Origin: Emydura subglobosa
Taxonomy: Eukaryota; Chordata; Testudines; Chelidae
Length of the DNA stretch: 64,000 bases
Assembly: GCA_007922225.1 (NCBI GenBank)
Contig: ML679941.1
Location: 58,367,849 to 58,431,848 of the forward strand
Direction of reading: 5' to 3'
Under the pieces are notes generated by a model, which searched no databases, was not told the DNA's origin, and worked only from the letters and a program-made list of their open reading frames with translations. A program made the translations under genes and the position numbers. The stretch's first letter is position 1, and each line of letters starts with the position of its first letter. Shown here one piece after another: positions 46,893 to 58,185 of the stretch.

Positions 46893-47168
46893 GAGACAAA
46901 GGATAGTTTTGTGTTTAAGACATCAGACTGGGACAGTCTGTGGTCGGACCCAGGTCTCCTGTCTATATGACCTTAGACAAGACATTTTATTTTTGTCTCA
47001 TTTCCCCATCTGGGAAAAGTGGATACTATTATTTCCTGTTTCCCTTGTCTATGTAGATGGTAAGCTCTTTGGAGAAGGCACTGTCTCTCAGCTGTGTGTA
47101 CAATATCTAGCACAATGGGGCCCCAATATCACTTGGAACTTCTAGGCACTATTATAATGCAAATAAGT
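46893..47168 (+). mobile_element. MIR/CORE-SINE copy, near full length
   Basis: In order: a 5' part with AGACATCAGACTGGGACAG, the core hallmark TATGACCTTAGACAAGAC, TCATTTCCCCATCTGGGAAA, and the tail GATGGTAAGCTCTTTGG with CAATATCTAGCACAATGGGG. It has the same architecture as 8478-8725, with a better-preserved middle. Confidence 0.85.
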
Positions 47169-47756
47169 TATCATTGAGGACAACTCAATTGAATTAGTAG
47201 AAAAATCATGGATTACATGATTAAAACAAGGTGGCTAGTCTGTTGACTATTCCAAAGCACTGTTTAAAGAAAATGGTAAAAATAGCTCTGACCTTGGGTT
47301 ATACAAGCAGTATTCAGTTCGATTCTTGCTGAGCAGAACAAGGTGTGTCCTTGTGTCACTTTTATATGGAGTTTTTCTGCCATGAATTCTGAATTAAGCC
47401 AACAAGGGGATTCCAAATGAAAACATTTACATGTTTATAGCTTAAGTAGAGCCCAGACCGCTCTATTTTCCCTCACAGGGAGCAAAGGCGCCAGCAGAAG
47501 CTTTTAGTCAATACAAGTGAAGATAGACCGATGGAAAATGGTAGCTTGACTTGGTTTTCCTTTAAGTAATATTCAGCCCTATTGACTCCTTGGAAACACG
47601 GTCTTGTTCAAGTAATCAGTGCAGAACTGACAGTGGGGGAGAGAAACCAACCAACCAACCAAAAGAGCCAGTGGCCCTGAGTAACAAACATTTTCTTGTG
47701 AAAAAGTGTAACAATCAAATGAAGATGTCTTTTTCTCATTTTCCTTGTACAAAAGC
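47169..47756. other. no gene recognised; short CCAA repeat
   Basis: Contains a CCAACCAACCAACCAA microsatellite near 47647. Otherwise featureless. Confidence 0.55.
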
Positions 47757-47880
47757 TCAGACTCCACGGCCAGAAAGGACCACTATGATCATCTAATCTG
47801 ACCTCCTGCATATTGCAGGCCATAGAACCTCACCCATCCATCCTGCAATAGACCCATAACCTCTGGCTGCCTTTGTCTGC
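47757..47880 (-). mobile_element. CR1 LINE 3' end
   Basis: The plus strand shows GATCATCTAATCTGACCTCC and GCAGGCCATAGAACCTCACC, the complement of the CR1 terminus. It is a short 5'-truncated copy. Confidence 0.8.
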
Positions 47881-50475
47881 CATAAAGCCTTGAGTTATGA
47901 GAAAATGGAGAGCCCAAAATGAGTAAGTTGACTTTAAAAAGAGGAACAGACAAACATTAGCACTCCAGCCAAGCCAAATGAATGACTACACAAGGAAACA
48001 TTATAAATCAAACCAAATATCAGAGAAGTCATGAAGAGCCCAACAATGCAGATTTGTATGTGTGTGCAATTACAAAATACATTTCTAAAAATCAAAATAA
48101 AACAAACCACAAACTAAACTAGAACTGGGGCGCTTTTTTAGTGGGAAGTTCATTAGAACTGGTATAAAGGTCTTCTAAATACATACTTTTTTGTATATTT
48201 TTGTGAAGTAGCGTTAGTGGAAATATTTTGAAGAGGATGTCACGCATTTTCATTGCTTTAGACACTATCCCAGCACTGACACGCATTTGCAGTAGCTTGA
48301 AGATGTAAACGAGGTTTGTTTTCCTGTTCTTAGTAAGCAACCATCCTTGTCCCATATGCAAGGAGAAGGAAGACAAGGTTTTTTTTAAAAAAATCCTGCA
48401 CACCTAACAGTATTTAAACATGTTTAAATTTAAAGATTTATTCTATACTGTCCTGAAAACTGGTATGAATTAAATACTTGGAGATTAGGAGACTTTAGTA
48501 ACTGTATACCGCTTGCTGGTGATAATACCATAGAACAATGAGTCATTTTACTCTTTTGTTCTGTATTACTACCAACAGCAAGGATACATAGTTATTAGTT
48601 CCTCTTTTTCTGTGCATTTTCCCTTACTTGTGTTTGTTACTGTTTAAGTTTTCCTTCTAATTTTGTTTCACATTGGTTTCACTCGCTTTATTTATTTTTG
48701 GTTTTCCTTGCTTATTGTCTTTGCCTCTAAATGGAACCGATTCTTGTTGCAGCGATTAAGATTTTAGGGAGAATCAGCGTAGTGATTCTTTGAGGTATAT
48801 CTCACATTCATCTTCCATAAAGAACGGTATGTGCATCTCTAACTTCCTGGCCGACCACCCACCCCTCCCAGTGCAGAAGCGGAGCCCAGTTGCATGCATA
48901 GGCTACCTACTAATTGGTTTAATGTTTTTAAACAAAAGGATTCAGACCTTAGTGTTTTGAAAAGAAAAGCAACTTTCTCCTCTTCCCCCTCCTTTCACCC
49001 ATTAACACAGGAAATACAATGGGAGTTTCCTGAAAGAAACTAAATATTTCATGAGTTCATTTGTTCATGAGTTCATGGCTGACAAAGGCAAACAAACAAG
49101 AAAAGAATTCTTTTGATTTGGAGCTTCATTTTCAGATAAGTAATTGTTTTATTCTTCTGCCTTGCTTTTTACAAGGGAAAAGGTTAGGGTAGGGATATGC
49201 TTCTGCTGTTCAACTGGAACCATGTTCCATACTGTTGGAGGTCTGTGTGAAAAACTGAAGACAGCAGCCTGGGAATCTCCATTGCTTCCTACCGTGATGA
49301 ATAGTAGCCATTTCTTCCCCTACACAGACACTAGACCTGATGCTCCATTGTCCTACATCTTGCATAGTAATTTGCATTGGAGCAAAGTGGGTGTAAAATT
49401 CTACCACTAGTGTAAATGAATGCAGACAATAAAAGTGTAGAAGGGCTATGCAAAGCGAGGCATCAGTGAGGCTTACCCTGGTTTCAAACCAGGGTATCAG
49501 CTACACCAGTACAAGTCCTGCTTTACACTGGTACCAAAAAGTAGTATATACACAGCCTGAAGGTGCTCTGAAACAAGTAATCATCACTACCCTAGGAAAT
49601 ATTCATTCCCTGACAAATCCTCCTAGAGTGATGACTTTAGACAAGTCTCTATGTATAATGACATGATATGGAGTTCTACATTTGCAATTGTTTCTCATAC
49701 AGGCAGGAAACTGAAGGAGATTTTGGGATCAGCCATTTCATGTATTACCATCTCCCAAGAGAAATGCTTCCAGAGTTTCAGATGAAATGCAGCCAAATAG
49801 AATATACACAATTGTTTGTTTGTTTTTGCAATCTGGTTCAAACAAACATGGAATCTTTTTGAAGAGTGACATTCTTATGTTCTTATTTCCTTTACTCAAA
49901 CACAGTTTTAGAAAGAGGGAAACATAGATAAGTTTCTGATATAGTCACACTAGTATTTGTGGGAGTGGGAAGGAGAAATAAACCCAACTATTACCAGAAA
50001 GAATTTAGGGAAGCCAATTTGTTATTACTGAGAGAACTTTAGAGTACAGGATTACCCCTAAAAACTTCTGGTATGGTAGTTCACTCTATTGGAATTTCCA
50101 GGGGAGGGAGGGGGGACAACAATCCTCCCTCAAAAGGACATGGATACAGACCTCCGATCAAGATAGAACACATAAGCTGTAATACTTTGAAAACTGATAT
50201 CAAATTTATTTAAAAGTAAATGGTTACATTAAGTAGAAAGAGATAAAAATCAAGCATGACTTGTAACCATATAACAACATATTCAATATGTATATATAAT
50301 TGAATAGAATACAACTTTTAGAAGATATATGGTACAGAGAATAAAACTATTACTATAACTTGACACTAATAACTTATCACTGTAATACCTGGCACTATTA
50401 ACAATACATTAATTAATTTTATACATTAATACTTAACACTATATATATTGCTATAAATCCTTAACAATCTATCAG
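47881..50475. other. no gene recognised
   Basis: About 2.6 kb of mostly unclassified DNA. The segment 49350-49425 contains GCAAAGTGGGTGTAAAATTC, similar in style to fold-back repeats. A purine-rich run GGGGAGGGAGGGGGGAC at 50102-50118 lies before AT-rich sequence. Confidence 0.5.
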
Positions 50476-50504
50476 CCAGCAACCGTTAGGCCAAGCGGTT
50501 GCTG
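50476..50504. repeat. perfect 10-bp hairpin
   Basis: CCAGCAACCG (50476-50485) and CGGTTGCTGG (50495-50504) are perfect reverse complements with a 9-base loop. It lies at the left margin of an LTR-like region, and its function is unknown. Confidence 0.8.
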
Positions 50505-50659
50505 GATGGATAGAGGGGGAGAATCTCATTCGGATCACAAGTATCCAACTTTGGCATGTAGACTCTGGTGGCCTTTTACTTACACAACCTTTAAAACATC
50601 CCTCTGTTCGTCAGGGAAGGTCCTTCTGCTCTGTCCAAAAATTGCTAAGAGAATTACCT

Positions 50660-52010
50660 CAGGCTCAGACACAGAGCGGGAACTCAGTTAGCCTGGTTGC
50701 CTGTAAGCCCAGAAGCAACTATGCGTAGAATATAGAAAGAATAGTTAATGGGTTTTGTGCTTTAAGATAGAATAGTAAAGTATATAGATGGGGAAAAGGG
50801 CGGGAAGGACCTGATAAGGGCTGTCCAGGCGCTAGCACAGCACAAATAGAGGGCAAACATAAAAACAAAAGCTGACCAGAGATGACCACACCCAGCTAAA
50901 TAACACTTGAAAGTGCCTATAAGTCAGGATGCCTCAGCAGAAATGCTCACTGATCATGACACTGACCCAAAAGTGACACTGTTCACTGCTTGGTTACATA
51001 CTGATTAAGCTGATCAGTTTGGTGATCAGCCTGAGGGTATTTAAACCCCCAAAAGTCAGTAGCACTTCAGACTGCAGCCTGCTGGGATCCTTAGTAGCTG
51101 GACTGAGCCCTTCTATGAACCAGCAGCGTCCAAGGGATGGCTAACACTTATCAGAATCTACTCGGCCTAAGGGGCTTAAGGAGAGAAGCGCTTTTGGTAA
51201 CATATGAAAGTAGCACTTGCTTTAAGATAACAAACGAACATCTGTCTGTTTATCTGTCTGTGAAAAGTAACTCGGATTTTACAAACAACCATCTGTCTGT
51301 AAATAACAGAGTTTACAAGCGAATATCTGTCTGTAAACATAAAATGACCAATAATAGAATTGTGTATTATGAGAAATGATTGCATGCATAGAAAAATATT
51401 AGGCCTTTGTATCTTTCTTTGGTTTCATGTTTGTATTGTTTACATTTATGCTCTTTACTTAATATTAATGACTAAATAAATGAGCCATATTTCTTCAGTT
51501 AAAGCCCTGTTCGTATTCTTGTTTGGTCACCCCCACCCCTCGGCTGAGACAACTCCTCTGCTTCCAGAGACCCACACTCCTAAAGCTAAGGCCTTTCAGG
51601 CCGCTCTGTGTCTACGCTATGCAGTTCTCCGACACAAGGATCATCTTAGGCCCAGACACAGAGCAGGGACTCAGTTAGCCCAGTTGTCCAAAGCCTAAGG
51701 CGTACTTTTGCTTCAGTGATGCTCACCGCTATTCAGGTCTTGCCACAAAGCTCCTTTCTTTCGCCGTCGGTTCTTTCCAGCTCTTGACCGTCTCTTCTTT
51801 AGGTGGTCAGCTCCATGAGTTCAGCTCTTCTACTCCTCAGGTGATCTCAGTGCTCTACAAAGCTTAGCCTGCTGACTGCGGGCTTTATATACAGTTTGGT
51901 CACCCAAGCTCAGCCAATCAGCTTGAAGGCCACCTAATATGCTAATTAGGCTGTGCCTGCCATGTTAATTTGGTTCTGATGTAAAAATACTCTAAGCCAA
52001 TAAATTAATA
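50660..52010. mobile_element. LTR-like composite with promoter-like words on both strands
   Basis: The left part (50700-51480) reads as a plus-strand LTR: a TATA-like GGGTATTTAAACCCCC near 51043 and AATAAA near 51474. The right part (51700-52010) reads as a minus-strand LTR start: CTTTATATACAG near 51881-51895 and AGCCAATCAG near 51912, the complements of TATA and CCAAT boxes. A 35-45 base direct repeat (CAGACACAGAGC...ACTCAGTTAGCC) occurs near 50662 and 51651. No retroviral coding frames remain. The exact arrangement is unresolved. Confidence 0.5.
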
Positions 52011-53894
52011 TGCTGAGTTATATGCCAGGGAAGGGGGGGAGGAGGAGTTAAGGTAGGCGTGAGAATGTCAAAATGAATAGGGGAGGGACTAGGACTGAGG
52101 AGGATGGAAACCCCCTTCCAACTGCCATTTCTCAACTGTCACTTGCTGGATCTTTCTTATTACTAATCCTTATCTAAAAATCCTATTCCTAAAACTAAAT
52201 CACTATTCTAAGTGTTACAAAATGTCCTGATACTGATACTACTCTTTTCAATTACCCAAATATTCAATCCATAGATCTCAGAATTTTTTTTAAAACCCCT
52301 TTTGAGGACATTTAGACAACCAAAGCAAAAATCTCTGGCTATACCACCATTTCTTAGATACATCTATATTTCATTGCTTGGCTTTCAGACTACACAATAT
52401 CATTAATTTTCTGTATACACAGCATAATCTTTCATTTACATCCTCCCTTCTGCCCAATTAATTTTTGAATATTTGAAATAATGACAAATATGCATTGTAA
52501 TACCATCAAGGGGCATAGGTTTAAATGTGTAAGTCTCCATTTGTTGCCTGGGCTTTTTCATCTGTTCAGCTATTTAAAAACATCCAGCAGTACAGACACT
52601 ATATATGGTATTCTCCAATCAATTTATCTTATATTGATTTGGCATTATCTATACCGGTAGGTACAAACAAACTGAAATTGCAGCTCATTTCATTCCAGTA
52701 GATTAAACTGTTTATCCTACATTCTGTCACTTGTAGAACTCTAACACGCTGCTTCCTGTATTACCTGGTTCTGTTATACTGACATGAGGGGGAATGGGAA
52801 ACACCAGCTGGGTTCCTCCCCAGGCCGGGTGGCCTCTGATTTTTAGGGTTCTGAGACACTGGTAATTCAACCTTGTTCAAAAGACCAACTGTCAGCACCT
52901 CCTATTTCATTTCCTGGATGAGCAAGAAACAGATGCTCAAAGAATGTATCAGACACTCAAAGAATATTGGAGGATGAGATCGCCAGAGGAAAAAAAGTCA
53001 CTAAAAAATATTATTCCTCTTCCTAACTCTCAAGGAAGGCATGCAGATATGCATAAATCCAGTCAAACAGTATCTTCAGAAAAAAAAAGCAGGTAAAAGG
53101 TAAATATTATTATTTTCTCCTAATGTACCAGGAGGACTGGATTTCCTACTTAGACTGAAGAATTAGAGCGGAGTCTTCACAAGCTCAGATTTTTTGATCA
53201 TGGAGTAACAAAAGAATCTGCATGAGGCACTGTCAAACTGAAGACTTTTCAGATCCCTACCCACAAACAGGAGGTGGGAAATTTGAGGGAAATACTTCAC
53301 GCTACAAGCTAGAGGTAGGGCTACGAGGTCCTCCAGCTGGAACAATATAAGGGTTGCACTGCAAGACAGCTAGGGTTGCACATGTTCAAATACTGGAGCA
53401 GACACTTGCAAAGTGACTTAGAAGAGCTCTTTACCAGAGCAAGGTCAGAAATGAATTGGCTTGGAACATTCAGGGTACGGGGCACTGAGATAAGTGTCAG
53501 AATGGGGTTTGTTTGAGAGTAGCCTGGGACTGCAATGTTGGAAACCAGCAGCCTCAGGGAAAAAACAAAAACCATAACCAAACATTGTCTCTTCAATGCA
53601 CACATCTTAAAGCAGGGAGTTGCTCTCAGATGTGGCCATATTATAGTCAGGAGCAGGGCTTTTCTTAGCTCGGTGAAGGGGAAAGTCCACTGCCAAACCC
53701 TGCAGTCTCACATCACCCAGGAGAAATCAAATTAGGGAGGGAAAACAAACTGTCTTACCTTAAGAGTCTCTGGCAAGATGTACCAGCCTCCAGAAGGGAA
53801 TAACACAATCCATTTCCCGTAATCACTGTGTTTCTAGGGCTGAGTCTCCTGGCTTGAGTAATCTTTTGGATTAGGAGGAAAAGAAGAGGTATAG
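52011..53894. other. no gene recognised
   Basis: Unclassified sequence with a purine-rich run GGGAAGGGGGGGAGGAGG near 52026. Open frames on both strands are short and without signature. Confidence 0.5.
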
Positions 53895-54165
53895 ACCTGA
53901 GCTGTGACTCAGCAGTCAGTTTCCCAGGATCTTCATGCCTCCTGGCTTTCTCTACTTGGATTTACAAGGGGGGAAGAATCATTTCCTTCCTTGGCCACTT
54001 CTCCTTCCTGTTTATATCACTGCCTTGATAAAATCAGGTGGGAATCATTCCCAGCCAGCAGCCTAAGTAGCTTCTCTATGGTGGGAAAGGCCCTCTGTTA
54101 CCTTTCAAAAGGAGTAATCCTTTCTTTGCCTGACATAGTTGGAGGTATGTACACGCAGTGACAGG
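53895..54165 (+). repeat. dispersed repeat R1, copy 2
   Basis: It matches 44520-44790 in the same orientation: CAGTCAGTTTCCCAGGATC, GCCTCCTGGCTTTCTC, CTATGGTGGG and TCCTTTCTTTGCCTGACATA. It is not flanked by a recognised LTR or LINE. An 85-codon frame across it is not conserved in the other copy. Confidence 0.6.
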
Positions 54166-54739
54166 GCTCAATTGTCAGTTCCTCAAAGGACCCCAAATCT
54201 TTGAGAGCTAGGGAAGTTCTGTCCTGTCTCACTAGCGAGGACTGAGACCCAAGTGTAAGGGATCCAATCAATATGGCATCTTTAGAGAAGAAAAGTTGAA
54301 ATTTTTTGTAATGGCTTACTGCAGCTGCAGCATCTCAGCTGCTGACATTTAGAGAGTCATTCATCATCTGCACTGATCATAAAGCTTAAATTGGGTCAGA
54401 ATAAAGCAGCTCAACAAGTTTTATTTTTACTGAACACTCTCAAGAGTACATTTTTGCATAGGACTTGAATACACAAATCTTGCACACTGACAATGGACAT
54501 TATGTAAGCCAAAAGCACTGTAATGCAGGGATTCTCAGTGACAGTTCTACAGATGTATGCAAAAATCAGACTCTCTTTTCACAGTGCACAAATAGTATGT
54601 AATTACTGTTTACATCTATGGCAGTTACAGAGGCCCACATGTTCCTTTTCCTCATCCCAGAGGAAAACCAGTATTGTGAGGATGAATTCATTAGTGTTAG
54701 TAAGGCACACTCAAATGCTGATCTTTGACTACTAGTGGT
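54166..54739. other. no gene recognised
   Basis: Unclassified sequence between repeat R1 and a CR1 tail. No signals are recognised. Confidence 0.5.
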
Positions 54740-55130
54740 ACATATGCCAATGGCCTGTGATGGAATGTTTGATGGGGTGGGTTCTGAGTTATTACAAAGA
54801 ATTCTTTCTTGGATGTCTGTGTGGTGATTCTTGCCCACATGCTCAGGGTTTAGCTGATCACCATATTTGGGGTCGGGAAGGAATTTTCCCCCAGGGCAGA
54901 TTGGCAGAGGCCGTGGAGGTTTTTCACCTTACTCTGCAGCATGGGGCACGGGTCACTTGCTGGTGGATTCTCTGTACCTTGAAGTCTTTAAACCATGATT
55001 TGAGGACTTCAATAACTCAGTCATAGATTAGGAGTATATTATAGGAGTAGGTGGGTGAAGTTCTGTGGCCTGTGTTGTGCAGGAGGTCAGACTACATGAT
55101 CATACTGGTACCTTCTGACCTTAAAGTCTA
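54740..55130 (+). mobile_element. CR1 LINE 3' untranslated region, 5'-truncated
   Basis: The words GGGGTCGGGAAGGAATTTTC, CAGCATGGGGCACGGGTCAC, ATGATTTGAGGACTTCAATA and CAGGAGGTCAGACTACATGA form a CR1 3' untranslated region. It aligns along its length with the 3' end of the longer copy at 56130-57945, so both belong to one subfamily. The tail repeats TCTATGAG. Confidence 0.88.
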
Positions 55131-55134
55131 TGAG

Positions 55135-56090
55135 TCTACTGTCTATGAGCAATGGATCACAGCCTTCTCAATACCACAGCCTCCTGTTTCACCTCAACAT
55201 GCTTCTCTCATCTAGCCAGGAACTAGCCGGGACTCGAATTGGATCAATAATTGATATTGGGGTTTGGCCAGCAAACCCAAAAATCAGACAAAAATATTCA
55301 GCTCGGTTCCCAAAATGTTTGGAATTTGTCAGAAAATCAGAAAAGTTTGTTGTGGGGCCTTTGAAAAGTTACCTGCCAGGCTGGACATCCCTGATAACCA
55401 TCAGCCTGGTACGTGGGAGACCAAGATCTGAATCTGCTTTGGTGAAGAGACTTCAGCTCAGCTATCCTGCTGTTTAATTGAGCAGCCTAACCACTAAGCC
55501 ATAGGCTATTCTAGGGGGGAAGTACTCTCAATCTTGCCTATATAAATATATAAATACTTAAATGTTCCATGTGCCCGAGACTTGAACTTGGTTCTTTCCT
55601 CACCAGGGACATGCCCTGACTACTAGGTAATGAGCCATTCTGCTCACCATCTCACCATCTGTCTCCCAGGCTGAGGGGCGTACCTCCATCAACAGGCTAG
55701 TGAGCCATGCTCTGTCCCTGCCCCAATGAATATTTAAGCATTTATACAAAATGGAGCAGCTTCAACAGAAGAGAGTAAGAGCAACCTACCCCAGAACAGC
55801 CTGTTTGTTAAGATGCTCATCTGTGAGGGGAGAGACTGGAGTCCAAGTCTGCTCCAAAATAGGGCTTCAAATCTGGCTTGCCCACATCCCAGGCCAGTAC
55901 CCAACCACTGGGCTAAAGGTTACGAGGGACAGACCACTCATTTTCTGAAGCTGCCCCAGAAGAAAAGATATTTTTCAGCTGAAACAAATGGGGTCAAATT
56001 TGCTAATAGTTTTGAGTTGACAGAAACTGCATTTTTGGGCAAATAAATCATTTGCCTGAAAATTTTTGTGCAGCTCTATCTTGGACCTTC
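55135..56090. repeat. unclassified composite repeat with internal modules
   Basis: Three diverged modules share a pattern ending in words such as CCTAACCACTAAGCCATA (55486-55503) and CCAACCACTGGGCTAAAGG (55901-55919), each preceded by a GAGAC...TCTG-type word. The outer parts (55240-55370 and 55960-56075) are rich in AAAATTTT and TTTTGG words, like the insertion at 43801-44198. It lies exactly between two CR1 copies and has no coding capacity that I can support. Confidence 0.5.
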
Positions 56091-56129
56091 TGCCCATTTA
56101 ATTAAATGGGGACATTAAAGAAGATATGA

Positions 56130-57945
56130 ATCACTTTTAATGAATCTGTAAACTCTGGGGTTGCACCTTAGGACTGGAGAATTGCTAATATAGTACCTAT
56201 TTTTAAGAAAAGGGAGAAAAATGATCCAGGAAACTACAGACCCATTAGTCTGATCTCAGTTGTATGCAAGATCTTGGAACGAATTTTGAAAGAGAAAGTA
56301 GTTAAGTGCATAGAGATAAACAGTCATTGGGATAAAATACAACATGCTTTTACAATTGGTAAACCATTCCAGACCAAACTGATCTCCTTCTTTGAAAGGA
56401 TAACTGATTTTTTTAGACAAAGGAGATGCAGTACATCTAATCTACCTGGATTTCAGCAAGGCATCTGATACAGTTCCACACAAGAAATTATTTGTAAATT
56501 GAAGAAGATGGGGGTTAATATGAGAATTGAAAGGTGGATAAAGAACTGGTTAAATGGGAGACTACAACAGGTCATACTGAAAGGTGAACTGTCAGGTTGG
56601 AGGGAGGATACTAATGGAGTTCCTCAGTGATTGGGCTTAGGACCAATCTTATTTAACATTTTCACTCATGACCTTGGCAAAAAAGTGGGCATGTGCTAAT
56701 AAAACCTATGGATGACACAAGGTTAGGAGGTATTGCTAATACAGAGAAGGACCAGAATATCATACAAGAAGATCTGGAGGACCTTGATAACTGGAGTAAT
56801 AAAAATGGTATGAAATTGAATAGTGCACACTGCAAGATCATGCACTTAAGAACTGGGGACAAATCAGTTGGAAGTGACAGAGGAAGAGAGAGACCTGGGT
56901 TTATTGGCTGATCACAGGATGACTATGAGCTGCCAATGTGATGCGGCCATGAAAAAGGCTAATACAATCCTAGGATACGTCAGGTGAGGTAGTTCCAGCA
57001 GAGATAGGGAAGTGTTAATTGCCATTATACAAGACACTGGTGATACCTCATCTGCACTACTGTATGTAATTCTAGTCTCCCATGTTTAAGAAAGATGAAT
57101 TTAAACTGGAACAGAGGCAGTGAGGGGGTGCTAGGGATGATCAGAGGAATGGAAAACCTATCTTACGAAAGGAAACTCAAGGAGCCTGGTTTGTTTAGCT
57201 TAACCAAATGAAGGCTGAGGGGAGATATGATTACTTGCTCTAAATACATCAGAGGGATAAATACCAGGGAAGGAGAGGAGTTATGTAATTTTAAGAGCCA
57301 GAGGTGACACAAGAACAAATGGATATGACTGGCCATCATCAAGTTTTGACTTGAAATTAGATAAAGGTTTCTAACCACCAGAGAAGTGGAATTCTGGAAC
57401 AGTCTTCCCAGGGGATCAGTGAGGGCAAAAAAACCTAACTGACTTCAAGACTGAGCATGATAAATTTATGAAGGGGATGGTATGATGGGATGGGCCACAT
57501 GCCATTGTAGCAAGCTGTGACTGCTAGTAGCAAAAATCTCCAACAGCCAGAGACGGGACACTAGATGGGAAGAGCTGTGAATTCCTACAGAGAATTCTTT
57601 CCCAGGTGTCTGGCTGGTGGGTCTTGCCAGCATGCTCAGGATTCAACTGACTGCCATATTTGGCATCAGGATGGTATTTTACCCCAGGTCAGATTGGCAG
57701 AGACCCTGGAGGTTTTTTTTTGCCTTCCTCTGCAACATGGGGCACAGGTCACTTACTAGTTTAAAGTAGAGTAAATGGTGGATTCTCTGTAAATTGAAGT
57801 CTTTAAATCATGATTTGAGGACTTCAGTAACTCAGCCAGAGGTTATGGGTCTATTACGGGAGGCTGGTGGGTGAGGTTCTGTGTCCTGAGGTATGTGGAA
57901 AATCAGACTAGATAATCATGATGGTCCTTTAAGTCTGAAACATCT
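56130..57945 (+). mobile_element. CR1 LINE, decayed reverse transcriptase through 3' untranslated region
   Basis: The RT region starts near 56165 (TANIVPIFKK-like). Motif A reads LDFSKASDTVPH at about 56446-56481. The GVPQ box at 56616-56627 is followed by a stop (TGA 56628-56630) where glycine is expected. Motif C reads PMDDT at 56705-56719, keeping both aspartates but losing the usual FA. The thumb region (LEDLDNWSNKNGMKLN) follows, then the 3' untranslated region shared with 54740-55130. Several frameshifts and stops make it inactive. Confidence 0.9.
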
Positions 57946-58104
57946 GTTCACAACCCCTGAGATTGAAAGCCAATATTCTACTGTGATGGGGACCAAGTAA
58001 GTAGTTAGAAAATACATCAAAATAAAATGCATAAGGAATGTTTTTAAAACAGTACCGTGTAACTCCTTATATTGCATTTGTCAATAGCCGAAAAGATCTA
58101 AGTG

Positions 58105-58185
58105 TGAAATCCTGGCTCCACTGACTTCAATGGAAGTTTTGTCATTTACTTCAGTGGACTCAGGATTTCTACTTCTTTATAAGAG
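58105..58185. repeat. palindromic mini-repeat, GAAATCCTG type, copy 1
   Basis: The left arm GTGAAATCCTGGCTCCACTG and the right arm, the complement of CAGTGGACTCAGGATTTCT, fold together. The centre is TCAATGGAAGTTTTG. It is the same family as 63769-63842. Confidence 0.75.

Noticed and set aside
51220..51345. Repeated ATCTGTCTGT words resembling a CRISPR-like array
   Set aside because: Units are short, irregularly spaced and inside LTR-like vertebrate DNA. There are no uniform spacers and no cas genes.
54757..57759. Similar frames at 54757-55026 and 57565-57759 sharing an EFF...HAQ...LQHGA pattern
   Set aside because: They fall in the 3' untranslated region of two CR1 copies of one subfamily. 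The shared frame follows from shared DNA.
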